Shown here piece by piece: positions 11,949-23,347 of a stretch of DNA of 64,000 nt. Both the position numbers and the translations under genes were made by a program. Where the stretch lies: assembly GCF_042477335.2 (NCBI RefSeq), contig NC_091255.1:41394501-41458500 (forward strand). The letters are read 5' to 3'. The notes under the pieces were generated by a model, which saw only the letters and a list, made by a program, of their open reading frames with translations, was not told the origin of the DNA and did no database searches. Positions within the stretch are counted from its first letter, which is position 1; each line of letters begins with the position of its first letter. The stretch comes from Ovis canadensis. Lineage: Eukaryota > Chordata > Mammalia > Artiodactyla > Bovidae.

Positions 11949-12163
11949 ACATGGTTTCCCTGGTGGTTCAGATGGTAAACAGTTCGCCTGCGGTACAGGG
12001 GACCAGGGTTTGATCCCTGGGTCAGGAAGATCCCCTGGAGAAGGAAATGGCAACCCACTCCAGTATTCTTGTCTGGAAAATCCCATGGTTGGAGGAGCCG
12101 AGCAGGCTACAATCCACGGGGTTGCAAAGAGTCGGACATGACTGAGTGACTTCACTTCACTTT
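11949..12163 (+). mobile_element. Bov-tA SINE
   Basis: GGTTTCCCTGGTGGTTCAGA to GACTGAGTGACTTCACTTCA. Confidence 0.94.
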
Positions 12164-12526
12164 TGGTCTACAATATTGGTCTCTGCCATACATTAATATA
12201 TGTACACATGTGTCCCCTCCCCCTTCAATTTCCCTCCCTGGATGTGACTTTCATGATGAAATGTTACCAGGGTCACTTGGATTCAGAGGAGAGAAAGAAC
12301 AGAATTTTTTTTTCATACTCATTTTTGTTTGTGGAGAAGCAGAATCCAGAAAGGCCAGGTCATAAAGACACGAGCCTCTCAACACCACTCCAAGGGGCTG
12401 AGACCGCAATTATCCTAAAATCCATCTTTCATCAGCCTCTCCCTTGCTCTGGGGTCTCCAGGCACAGGGAGGCTCAGGGATACCCACAGCAGGTCATCAG
12501 TGCAGAGGCAACAGCAAGAAGAGAGA

Positions 12527-12652
12527 AGATGGAGAAGGGAATGGCAACCCACTCCAGTATCCTTGCCTGGAGAATCCCATGGACAGAGGAGCCTGGTGGG
12601 CTGAAGTCCATGGAGTCACAAAGAGTCAGACACAAATGAGCAACTGAGCATG
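12527..12652 (+). mobile_element. Bov-A SINE monomer
   Basis: GGAGAAGGGAATGGCAACCC to CAAATGAGCAACTGAGCA. Confidence 0.9.
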
Positions 12653-13130
12653 TCTAATAATCTACCCACGGAGATCTCTGAAAGGACACTGAGTTTGCCA
12701 GTCATTTCCATAGGACCCTTCTTTGCTGCTGTTTGGGTTTCTCTCTCCCATCCCATCACCCTACACCAATTACAAGCTTTCCATGACCCCAAAACCATAT
12801 CCCACTCAACTTCATGTCCCCATTCATTCATTCCCAAGTATAACATTAATATCTGTATTTCCCAGCACCTAACACAGGTGCTGGCACAAAGCTGGTGGTC
12901 AATGAATACGAGCTGCTGGCCATACTGTGGCGAAGGGGCCTGGCCTCCACAGGGAGAACAGTGGCTGAGAGTGCAGGCCAGAGGTCAGAACACTCGGGTC
13001 TCTAGCAGGGACCAGCTGCGTGACCCTGGGCAGAACCAACCGCTCTGAGCTCCCCTCACCTTATCAAGTTATGATGATACTTATAGAACCTCACAGCATG
13101 AGCAATGTCACGAACGTTAACTGAATTAGT

Positions 13131-13345
13131 CCAGTAGTAGTAGTTGTTTAGTCACCAAGTCGTGTCCGACTCTTGAAACCCCATGGACTGTAGCCTGCCA
13201 GGCTCCTCTGTCCATGGGATTCTCCAGGCAAGAATACTGGAGTGGGTTGCCATTTCCTTTTTCAGGGGATTTCCCGACCCAGGAATCGAACCCAGGTCTC
13301 CTGCACTGCAGGCAGATGAGCTATGAGGGAAGCTACCTCACAGCG
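13131..13345 (-). mobile_element. Bov-tA SINE
   Basis: GTTGTTTAGTCACCAAGTCG to GATGAGCTATGAGGGAAGC, minus strand. Confidence 0.92.
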
Positions 13346-13383
13346 CAGCACACAGGAAACAGTATGTCAGTGCTGCTCGTGTA

Positions 13384-13550
13384 TTCATTTATTCGGCTGT
13401 GGCAGGTCTTCAGTGTGGCACTAGAGGTCCAAAGGTAAGTTGCCTCAAGGCATGTGGGATCTTAGTTCTAGTCCCCTAACTAGGGAGGGAACCCACAGCC
13501 CCTGTATTGCAAGGCAGATTCTTAACCACTGGACCCCCAGGCAAGTCCCA
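13384..13550 (-). mobile_element. CHR-2-type SINE
   Basis: AAGGCATGTGGGATCTTAGT ... CCACTGGACCCCCAGGCAAG. Confidence 0.85.
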
Positions 13551-13665
13551 GTGCTGATTATTTTTAATATCCACTGTGTGCTTCATATATTACCTACTTT
13601 GTCTCATTAAATCTCCAAACAACTTCCTGAGTTGATGTCGCCAACCCCTCCTTAGAGATTCATGT

Positions 13666-13742
13666 TATGGTTTGACAGAAAACAACAAAATTCTGCAAAG
13701 CAATTATCCTTCAATTAAAAAATAAGTAAATTTTTAAAAAAA
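13666..13742 (+). mobile_element. L1 3' end scrap
   Basis: ATGGTTTGACAGAAAACAAC ... TCCTTCAATTAAAAAATAAG and A-rich tail, typical of the last bases of ruminant L1. Confidence 0.8.
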
Positions 13743-13744
13743 CA

Positions 13745-14715
13745 GAGGTAGAAGCTGGACTGCTTGGCCGGTAAGCAGCAGAGACAGAACATGAGTTCCA
13801 AGCCTGGTCTCATTCCCAGTCTCTTTCTATTCCGTCTGCAAATTAGGCCGAGATAATCCTCAGCCGAGAACAACTGCAGGTGCTCACAGAGGACCCCTCA
13901 GGCACTAAGAGTCCAAAGCAGGGGCCAACATCACATCAGGCTCCACCCCCAAAACAAGGGGTTCAGAGCTGTGATCAAGTCCCAACTTCCACCCGCCGTG
14001 GTTGCAACCCTGGACACTCTGTCAGCACCCCAGCCAAGCTCAAAAGCCTCTTCATTCCATCAGCCCCAAGGCATCCCAAGCCTCCAGTGCCCCCAGAATG
14101 TCTGCCTCCCTCCCCCCGCCACCGCCGGCTCTCAGCCAGACCGCCAGCATGCCAGCCGTGCCCACGTACTGGAAAGCAGATGACAGCTGGCAGAAAACTT
14201 AGACCATGTCCGGGACAGGATGTTACTGCGCCTTTCTGAATCCTAAGCATTCCTTCGGGCCCAGGATGCCAAACAGTTAAACACTGTCAGCACTAATGCT
14301 AGTGAATTAGAAGCAACCATCTATTAATAGAACCTATTAATAGAACCCTGGCTACAACCAAGCTCATTGGGGAAGTACTCCAGGCTTGACTAGTGATGTC
14401 TGTCAGGGCCCAGGAAGGTGGGCAGCACATGGGTACACATTTGCTAGCCCTTCTTCAGGCCAAGGGTCTACACATGAGGACAGTCAGGTATTGAGGAAAC
14501 ACGTGGTACCCACGGGGTTTGTCATGGGGGGGGGGGTGGGGGGAGACGCATGACAGTGGTCTCTGCCTTCAACAAGGAATGCACGGAGGTGAGAAATCAA
14601 ATAAAAATATAAATGCCAAAGATGCGTAGGGAAAATTGCTCTGTTCCTTTGTACTTGAATTTTTTACGGTGTGGGTTTTTCAGGGACTTTTTTCTAGTTT
14701 TCTCAATATGCGCTT
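13745..14715. other. Intergenic, nothing recognised
   Basis: CA- and CC-rich at 13.9-14.2 kb, with a G-run near 14,527. The overlapping frames there are compositional. Confidence 0.35.
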
Positions 14716-14895
14716 TTTTTTCTCTTGGTTGCATCGGGTCTTAGTTGCAGCATGTGGGATAGCGAGCTCAAGTTCCAGAGCACGCAGGCTTAGCTGCCCT
14801 GAGGCTTGTGGCATCTTGGTTCCCCTACCAGGGATGGAAACTGTCCCCTGCATTAAAAGGTAGATTCTTAACCACTGGACTACCAGGAAAGTCTG
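14716..14895 (-). mobile_element. CHR-2-type SINE
   Basis: GGTCTTAGTTGCAGCATGTG ... CCACTGGACTACCAGGAAAG. Confidence 0.85.
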
Positions 14896-15202
14896 GGAGG
14901 GATTACCTGCCTCTCTCTGGGTTCCTCCTCCCCATCTCAGCATCAGAAACTGCCTGCAGGTGGAAATCCAAGGCAACTAAAAGGCTCACTTCATTTTTAT
15001 CCCTTTTCTCAGGCACCACCATTGTGCACCATTTGTGGTACGATGCCAAGGTAGTAGAGGAAATTATTTTATGTATCTTGTTGAGCTTTACCATTGTTTA
15101 CAATGAGAGGTTCAGTCCAGTCCTTGCTACCACATCATGGAAGTCCCCCACAACATGTATTTGTAGTTTAGTCTGTGTTTAGATCAGCACAGTCAATCCT
15201 AA

Positions 15203-15497
15203 AGGAAACCAACCAACCCTGAATGTTAACTGAAAGGACTGATGCTGAAGCTGAAGCTCCAGTACTTTGGCCACCTGATGCAAAAAACCGACTAATTGGA
15301 AAAGACACTGATGTTGGGAAAGATTGAGGGCAGGAGAAGGGGGTGACAGAGGATGAGATGGTTGGATGGCATCACCAACTCAATGGACATGAGTCTGAGC
15401 AAACACTGGGAGACAGTGAAGGACAGGGAAGCCTGATGGGCTGCAGTCCATGGGGTCACGGGCAGTCAGACACAACTTAGCGACTGAACTATAAAAC
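15203..15497 (+). mobile_element. BovB 3' end
   Basis: GGAAAGGACTGATGCTGAAG-type sequence through GACTGAACTATAAAACAAC; same segment as the copy at 2.3 kb. Confidence 0.9.
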
Positions 15498-15623
15498 AAC
15501 AACAATAGTTATTTCTGAGCATTTTTAGAGATTCATCCAGTTGAGAGTCCCACCAGTGATGTGTGAGAATGCCTGGTCCAGGAGCATGTGTAAATCAATC
15601 CTATGTATTGAGGAGGCTATACC

Positions 15624-15781
15624 AGGCTCCTACCAGTCTCCTCTGTCCATGGGATTTTCCAGGTAATAGTCCTGGAGTGGACTGCCATTTCCTTCTCCAG
15701 GGGATCTTCCCAACCCAGGACTCGAACCTGGGTCTCTCACATTGTAGACAGACGCTTTACCGTCTGAGTCACCAGGGAAGT
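15624..15781 (-). mobile_element. Bov-tA SINE fragment
   Basis: CTCCTCTGTCCATGGGATTT-like start to CTGAGTCACCAGGGAAG; the 3' part of the element is missing. Confidence 0.88.
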
Positions 15782-15879
15782 GGCTGGCACATAAGTTATC
15801 ATTTAATTCCCACAATTCTGTGAGGTGGGTTTCATTATCCGAGTTTTTCAGACAAGGTAACCAGGCTTGAAGGGATTGT

Positions 15880-16006
15880 CGTTGTTTAGTCACGAAGTTG
15901 TGTCTGACTCTTTGCAAACCCAGAGACTGTATAGCCTGCCAGGCTCCTCTGACAATGGGATTTCTCAGGCAAGAATACTGGGGTGTGTTGCCATTTCCTT
16001 CTCAAT
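15880..16006 (-). mobile_element. Bov-A SINE fragment
   Basis: GTTGTTTAGTCACGAAGTTG to TTGCCATTTCCTTCTCAA. Confidence 0.88.
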
Positions 16007-16154
16007 GTCCAAATTCCTGCCTTGTGGTGTGGGGCCTCATCACTTTTTGTTGTTGTTGAAACTCACTTTATTTTTAAAAAGTCATGAACAATAAGTTATA
16101 ATTATTTCCCCTTTTTATATCTCCATCACTTTTAACCTTGCTAATCCCTTCAAG

Positions 16155-16247
16155 GGCTTCCCAGGTGGCTTAATGGTAAAGAATCTACCTGCCAATGCAG
16201 GAGACATGGGCTTGATTCCTGGGTTGGGAATATCCCCTGGAGAAGGC
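16155..16247 (+). mobile_element. Bov-tA SINE head fragment
   Basis: GGCTTCCCAGGTGGCTTAAT to ATCCCCTGGAGAAGG; only the tRNA-Glu-derived head is kept. Confidence 0.85.
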
Positions 16248-16404
16248 GGGACCCAATTAGATGCAGAAAGAGCTTCTATTTTGTTCCTGGAGCTGGAAAA
16301 GCCTTCATGAAAATTAGTGTTTCCTTCCTTTATGCTTCTCTGGCTCATTTCACATCCTCTATGAGACAAGCTTTAAAAATACTACTGTTCATTCCGGTTA
16401 AGAC

Positions 16405-16715
16405 TGTAGCAGTCAGCTTGGGCTGCGGTAACAAAGCAGCATAGACAAGGTGGCTTAAGCTAATAGAAGTTCACCTCTCACAGTTCCAGGAGGATGGAAG
16501 TCCAAGATCAGAGTGCCAATGGATTCAGCTGGACCTGCAGACAGACACTTTCTCTGTGTCCTCACATGGCCTTTCCTCGGCGTGGGCACAGGAAGTGATC
16601 TCTCTTCCTGTTATTATAAGGCCACCTATAAGGAGCCATCCTGCCTTATTTAACCTCTTAGTTACCTCCTAAAAGCTCTGCCTCCAAATAGTCACAGTGG
16701 TTAGGTTTTCAGCAT
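16405..16715 (-). mobile_element. MLT1-like LTR remnant
   Basis: CAGTCAGCTTGGGCTGCGGT, ACAGTTCCAGGAGGATGGAA, GTGTCCTCACATGGCC, reverse orientation. Confidence 0.65.
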
Positions 16716-16727
16716 AGAATGTGTGTG

Positions 16728-16944
16728 TGAGCTTAGTCACTCAAGTCATTTCCAACTCTTTGTGACCCCAAAGATGGCAGCCCACCAAGTTCCTCTGTCC
16801 ATGGGGTTCTCCAGGCAAGAATACAGGAGTGGGTTGCCATTTCCTCCTCCAGGGGATCTTCCCAACCCAGGGATGGAAACTGCGTCTCTTATCTCTTCTG
16901 CATTGGCAGACAGGTTCTTCACCACTAGCGCCACCTGGGTAGCT
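16728..16944 (-). mobile_element. Bov-tA SINE
   Basis: GTGAGCTTAGTCACTCAAGT to CACTAGCGCCACCTGGGTAG. Confidence 0.92.
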
Positions 16945-17059
16945 CACGTTTATATCTCCTGCTGGTCTGTTTCTCTGACTGATACAAGCAAATACACACA
17001 TACACAAGGAATTACTAGGCAGTGTCCTATGCGCTATGATTGGGGAAGCATCGTACATG

Positions 17060-17245
17060 GTACCTGGCAGTGTAACTCAAGCCTCAGTCAGACTCGCCAG
17101 ATCTGAGTCTTGGCACCATCATGTACCAGACACACCATGAACTTGGGTGAATTCCTACATTCTGCAGGCCTCAGTTTCCTTATGTGTAAAATGGTGAGAG
17201 TATCTCCCTCTTGAGGTTATCGCAAGGGGTCAAAGAGGTTCTTAT
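17060..17245 (+). repeat. MIR SINE remnant
   Basis: GGCCTCAGTTTCCTTATGTG and AAAATGGTGAGAGTA core. Confidence 0.7.
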
Positions 17246-17382
17246 CTTGCTTGAGAACACACCACCAGTAAGGACAAAGCCAGGTTTTACACTCAAGACT
17301 GTCTGCCTCCAGTGCGTGTTCCCTTAGCCCTATGCTGAATCACCTTCTCCTTGGGAATTACACTTCAGCTGTTCTTTTTTTT

Positions 17383-17616
17383 CATATTTATTTATCTGGC
17401 TGTCAGGTCTTAGTTGCGACACACGGGATTTTCACTGCAGTGTGCAGGCTTCTCTCTAATTGTGGCTTCAAGACTCCAGAGTGTGTGGGCTCAGTACCTG
17501 AAGCTCTGGGCTTATTTGCCCCACATGTGGAATCTCAGTTCCCTGACCAGGGATCAAACCTGCATCCCCTGCATTGGAAGGCAGATTCTGAGCCACCTGA
17601 TGGCCAGGAAGTCCCA
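17383..17616 (-). mobile_element. CHR-2-type SINE
   Basis: TTATTTATCTGGCTGTCAGG ... GCCACCTGATGGCCAGGAAG. Confidence 0.85.
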
Positions 17617-18468
17617 CAGCTGTTTGTCCTTCAACAGGCACGTTTGCCAAAGGCAGCCCATACATTGTTATGGCTTCAACTCTGCTCTGCAGAGAGGCCT
17701 CATAAATTCATAGCTTTTGCCCAGTCCTAATGGAAATCCATCGTTCCATTGCATTCTGGTACCTGGATGTAAACACTGGCTTCAAACCAAACATATTTTA
17801 CATTCAAACTCATCATCTTCCCCTGACACTGACCAGTCCTGGCTTCACCTGTCTCTAGTTGTATGACCCAGGGAAAGCTGCTGATCTTTTAATCCTCAGA
17901 GTTCCACTGTTCAACCGGGGGAGAGGGCGTTGGTGATAAGAGGAAAGCAGACATGTATCATGTATGGAGTGCCTAACTCGGTGTCTGGTACGCTGTAAGT
18001 ACTAAATAATTGCACTTATTCATTCAGCATCTACTCATTCATAGGCACTGGTTTTAATTAATTTCACAACAGGAAACATGGATTTAGTCCTAACTCACTA
18101 CTTGCAGGCTAATTTTCCAGGAAAACTATTATTTCCCACCAAACCAAGTAAACAAGATGCTCCAGTCTGGCTCTTTTCTTTGCATTTTACGTTGATGTAT
18201 TGCCATCTAGTGGACCCTGCAAAAGTTACAAGCAAAAGAGGAAAAGGGCACGCAGAGAAAGGCAATACCCTAAAAGAAATGTTCACCATGAACACTGGTC
18301 CATAGCATTGCTGAATTTCAGTGACTATCTGAAAAACTTAAATAATAATATGTGTTCTAAATATAAGCTATAAACAAACACTATAGTAAGTTACCAGCTT
18401 ATCTTACAATCTCTAACTTGGTCTAAGCAAAATGAAAAATAGAAGAATCAGCCTGCAAAAGAATCTTT

Positions 18469-18700
18469 CCTTGAGAGCCTGTTTGGAGGTTCTCACAGGG
18501 AAGTGCAGATACTCATATACCCTTGACCGAAGACTGGTCCTCCTCTGTCGGGGACGGTCATCCTCTTCGACCAAGCACGCAGCTTCGGGAGGGACGCACA
18601 TGGAGCAGTGACGGAAAAAGGGGACACCCGTCTAGATCAGCTGAATCAACCCTGGCAATCAATGGGGTGACAGATGTCACAACCAGATCACCCTCACATC
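18469..18700 (-). pseudogene. RN7SK: 7SK RNA pseudogene (3'-truncated)
   Basis: Read on the minus strand from 18,700 it begins GGATGTGAGGG and follows 7SK RNA through its first 235 or so bases: the GATCTGG hairpin, CTCCATGTGCGTCCCTCCC, GGTCGAAGAGGA, GGTCTTCGGTCAAGGGTAT-like and CCTCCAAAC blocks are recognisable. It stops at CTCTCAAGG, so the last third of the roughly 331-nt RNA, with its 3' hairpin, is missing. There is a deletion of about 8 nt near base 75 and scattered CpG-type changes. It lacks the full RNA and abuts an L1 fragment, so it is a retrocopy rather than an active gene. Confidence 0.88.
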
Positions 18701-19998
18701 CAAAACACTCTAACACCATACACAAAAATAAACTCAAAGTGGATTAAAGATCTAAATGTAAGACCAGAAACTATAAAACTCCTAGAGGAGAACATAGGCA
18801 AAACACTCTCTGACACAAATCATAGCAGGATTCTCTATGACCCACCTCCCAGGGTAATGGAAATAAAAGCAAAAATAAACAAATGGGACCTAATTAAACT
18901 TAAAAGCTTTTGCACAACGAAGGAAACTATAAGCAAGGTGAAAAGACAGCCTTCAGAATGGGAGAAAATAATAGCAAATGAAGCAACTGACAAAGAATTA
19001 ATCTCAAAAATATACAAGCAGCTCATGCAGCTCAATTCCAGAAAAATAAATGACCCAATCAAAAAATGGGCCAAATACTAACAGACATTTCTCCAAAGAA
19101 GATATACAGATGGCTAACAAACACATGAAAAGATGCTCAACATCACTCATTATCAGAGAAATGCAAATCAAAACCACAATGAGGTACCCTTTCATGCCTG
19201 TCAGAATGGCTGTTATCAAAAAGTCTACAAACAATAAATGTTGGAGAAGGTGCGGAGAAAAAGGAACCCTCTTACACTGTTGGTGGGAATGCAAACTAGT
19301 ACAGCCACTATGGAGAACAATTCCTTTAAAAACTGGAAATAGAACTGCCATACGACCCAGCAATCCCACTGCTGGGCATACACACTGAGGAAACCAGAAT
19401 TGAAAGAGACACGTGTACCCCAATGTTCATCACAGCACAATATTTAGGACATGGAAGCAACCTAGATGTCCACAGGCAGACAAATGGATAAGACAGCTGT
19501 GGTACACATACACAATGGAATATTACTCAGCAAGTAAAAAGAATGCATTTGAATCAGTTCTAATGAGGTGGATGAATCTAGAGCCTATTATACGGAGCAA
19601 AGTAAGTCAGAAAGAAAAACACCAATTCAGTATATTAACGCATATATATGAAATTTAGAAAGATGGTAACAATGACCCTATATATGAGATAGCGAAAGAG
19701 ACACAGATGTAAAGAAAAAACTGTTGGACTCTGTGGGAGAAGGCAAAGGTGGGATGATTTGAGAGAATAGCACTGAAACATGTATATTATCATATGTGAA
19801 TATGTCCAGGTTCGATGTATGAGGCAGGGAGCTCAGGGCTGGTGCACTGGGATGACCCTGAGGAATGGGATGGGGAGGGAGGTGGGAGGAAGGGTCAGGA
19901 TGGGGAACACATGTAAACCCATGGCTGATTCACGTGAATGTATGGCAAAACCACCATACTATAAAGTAATTAGCCTCCAATTAAAAATTTTTTTTAAA
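18701..19998 (+). mobile_element. 5'-truncated ruminant L1, ORF2 end and 3' UTR
   Basis: Encodes the C-terminal part of L1 ORF2 ([64 protein letters not shown]-type tail with TMEYYSASKKN), then the ruminant 3' UTR and an AT-rich tail. A frameshift and stops break the frame near 19,080 and 19,330. Its 5' end touches the 7SK pseudogene head to head. Confidence 0.93.
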
Positions 19999-20429
19999 AA
20001 TTTGGATATATACAGTATAGTTCTATTATAATAACTTCCCTATGTTAGAATATGGAATCATGTATCAATAGTATATTACAGAATATAGGGAAGAAAAAAA
20101 GTCTTTCCTGCAACTGATGGCTTTTCTCCACTTGAATTCTCCATGCCACATCCTGAATGGGAATCCAAACCATATAGTCACTCAACTAGGGGTTAGGCCT
20201 CCTGACTGCTCTACTTTCAACTAGCTAAGCAACTCTGTTTTTCTGAGTTTCCATTATGGAGTGCTTACTGAGTATTTGGGACTATGCTGAATATTTTACA
20301 TGGATCATCTCACTTGATCATTAAATTATTAATAGTGAATCATCAGTAATGATTACTGAGTTTTCCCTTCAATCCTCTCAGCTTTCACATCATGCATTTT
20401 GGAGCTCTGACACCAACTGCATATATGTT

Positions 20430-21250
20430 CATAATTGTCACGTCTTCCTGATGGATTGACCCTTTTTTTTCAATATGTAATGTCCTTGTCTCTTGTAACA
20501 ATTCATTTTGTCTTAAAGTCTGTTTTGAAAGTGTCATCTGACCTCATGGTTTCGATAAGAAGCAAGCTTTTAAGTTCACCGAGCATCCTTTACACGTGGT
20601 GGATTGTTTTCCCTTGCTTTTAATATTCTCTGGCATTGGCTTTGGACAATTCAACTATGAATGTATTTAGACGTGGCCTCTTTAAATTTATCCTACTCAG
20701 AATTCGTTACACTTCTTGGAAGTGCAGATTAATGTGGGTTGTTTCTTTTTTCCAAAATCTTTCATGAAATTTGAGAAGTTTGCAGCCATTAATTCCTCAA
20801 ATATTCCGCCTTTCTCCTGGAACTCCCCTAGGGTGTGTTTGAGGTCCACGGGCTGTGTTCACTGTTCTTCAGTCTTCTTTCTGCTCCTCGAACTGCAATA
20901 TTTCAATTGTCCTATTTTCAATTGTTCTTTCATCTGTTTAACTTCTCCACTGAATTTCTCATGTCAGTTACTAAACTTTCAGTTCCAAAGTTTCTATTTG
21001 GTTCCTTTTTATAATTTTTATCTTTACTGATACTCGCATTTTGTTCATAGATCATTTCCCTATTTTCTTTCAGTTCTTTGCCCACAGTGCCTTTTAGCTC
21101 TTTGAACATACATGACAGCTGATTTGAAGTCTGGGCAAGGTTTCTGTTGAATTCTTTTTCTGTGTATGAGCCATACTGTCTTTGTTTCTTTGTGTGTCTT
21201 GCCAATTTTTGTTGCTGTTGTTGTTGAAAACTGGACAATTTCAGTAATAT
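20430..21250 (-). mobile_element. Old L1M-like remnant
   Basis: TGATGGATTGACCCTTTTTT, AGTCTGTTTTGAAAGTGTCA and AGTTTGCAGCCATTAATTCC resemble antisense ancient L1. The Q/K-rich frame at 20,930-21,238 is part of it. Confidence 0.5.
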
Positions 21251-22395
21251 AAGGAGACAACTCTGGAAATCAGATTTGTTGCCTCTTTCCTTTAATGCTT
21301 GTTGTGGTGGAGGTTGCAGGGTCTTTCAGTGACTTTTCAGAACTCTGAACATCTGTAGTATTCTTTGTCATGTGTAGTCACTGAAATCTCTACTCAGCTA
21401 GGTTCATCTTCAGCTAATAATCAGAGATTTCCTTAAGCATCTGAAGTAAGCCTTTTGCTGAAGGGCTCATGTGCACTGGGGTGCGTAACACTAGTAATTT
21501 ACATCTCTACCTAAGCTTTGATTTCCTGTTTGTGTAGAACCTCAAGACAGTCTAGAGGCAAGAGATTAGCGCCTTTTCAGGTCTTTCCTGGACATGCAGA
21601 CCCTGTACATGCACATGGCACAGTCAGGAGCTTGCAAATACACATAAAATTCCTGTGAATGTGGCCACAACAAAGCAGACTAATGCTGCTGCAGTGACTT
21701 TAACTTGCAATTCAAAAGGTTGTTTCTATGCTCCAACACAATTACACAGGGTCCACATTTTTGTCTTGCTCTCTCAGGGCCACAGAATGACCCTGTCAGA
21801 TGTCAGTGTCATAGAGGACTACCTATGTTCAAGGAGAACCCCAGAGCCTAGCAGTCAGGGCCAGGTCAGTGTCCAGCTGACAGCTGTCAGGGGTTGCTTT
21901 TCCCTTCTCTTTAAAGGAGGATTTGCATGTACATAATTTTCCTGGGGCATATGGAAGCTATAGAGATGCCAGACAACTTGGGGTTGTACAGAACTGTTCT
22001 CTACCCATGAAAAAACCCATCACTGTGCAAACCAATGATTAACGTATTTACAAAAACACCCTCCCCTGGGGGTGGCACCACCTCGAGAGACCTCTTGAGG
22101 GAGCAGGCTCTGAATATTCTAAATCCAACCCCCAAATCACACTGAAGTAAGAATACCTATGTAACAGCACAGCACCCTATGCCTTCACAGACCTCACCAA
22201 GTTGTGCTTCAATAGCTTTACAGCAAAAGTTGGCATTTAAAAAGCTGTCCAGATCCAATGCAGCAACATGCTCACCTACCTATTTATTATAGAAGCAATG
22301 CTGACAGCAGCAGTGTGTCCCCTACATAAAGCTCCCATGAGAAGTGTGTGGTGGGCACTGCCAGTTCCCTACCCAATGTCCCTTTCTCCTTTGAA
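21251..22395. other. Intergenic, nothing recognised
   Basis: Diverged sequence without a named family. No coding support. Confidence 0.3.
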
Positions 22396-22598
22396 AGTGT
22401 TAGTCACTCATGTCCAATTCTTTGCGATCCCATGGACTGCAGCCCACCAGGTTCCTCTGTCCATGGACTTCTCCAGGCAAGAATACTGGAGTGGGTTTTC
22501 ATTTCCTTCTCCAGGGGCATCTTCCCGACCCAGGGATTGAACCTGAGTCTCTTGCATTGCAAGCAGATTCTTTACTGTCTGAGCCATGGGGGAAGCCC
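22396..22598 (-). mobile_element. Bov-tA SINE
   Basis: GAAAGTGTTAGTCACTCATG to CTGAGCCATGGGGGAAGCC. Confidence 0.93.
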
Positions 22599-23180
22599 TC
22601 ACTTTTACTCAAAGAAGCAATGTCCACCTACCTACCTGTTTTTCCAGACTTTACACACCTGAGCAACACCACTCTGGCCAATGAGATGTAAGCAGAAGCA
22701 AAACCCTACTGTGATTGCTGAGAAAGCTTTTGATTTTCTGATAGAAGAGGACAGACAGGACCAGAACCTCCCTTCTCCTTCCTTGCTTATAAACAGATGA
22801 GTCATCTTCAGCTGTGACAGTCATCTTGTGACCCTGAAACAATAAGCATGGGGACAAAAACCAGCTTTCTGAGAACTGTTTAGTAAGTGGATCAACACCA
22901 CCAAGTGCCCACTTTTAGACCTCCTTTGTAGAAAACCGCACAAACTCTTTTTTTTTAAGCCACTATTATTTATAATATATAATTATAAATATTTATTTGT
23001 AATATAATAAGCCACTATTAATTGTTATTTGCAGTTGAACAAATTACTAACAAACAGAGAAAACTAACTTTACCTTCGGACAACTTAAGGAGTTAGCAAA
23101 TGGAGGTTTATGTTAAGCCTGTAATTTTACAAACAACTAGGGAAAAAAGTGCTCAAACTATGAGGGGGAGGTGCATACTG

Positions 23181-23347
23181 TGTGCCAAGTCACTTCAGTA
23201 GTGTCTGACTCTGTGTGACGCTATGGACTGTGGCCCCCCTGGCTCCTCTGTCCATGGGATTCTCCAGGCAAGAATGCTGGAGTGGGTTGCCATGACCTCC
23301 TCCAGGGACTGTGGCAGGCAGGTTCTTTACCTCTAGCACCACCTGAG
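23181..23347 (-). mobile_element. Bov-tA SINE, internally deleted
   Basis: GTGCCAAGTCACTTCAGTAG to CTCTAGCACCACCTGAGGGG; the B-box region is deleted. Confidence 0.88.

Noticed and set aside
13880-14250. Overlapping frames of 60-120 residues on both strands
   Set aside because: CC/GG-rich composition explains the lack of stops. No homology or splice signals.
18701-19081. Open frame as a host gene
   Set aside because: It is the L1 ORF2 C-terminus, confirmed by the following L1 3' UTR.
20930-21238. Gln- and Lys-rich minus-strand frame
   Set aside because: Part of a diverged L1-like repeat with a small GTT/CAA tract.
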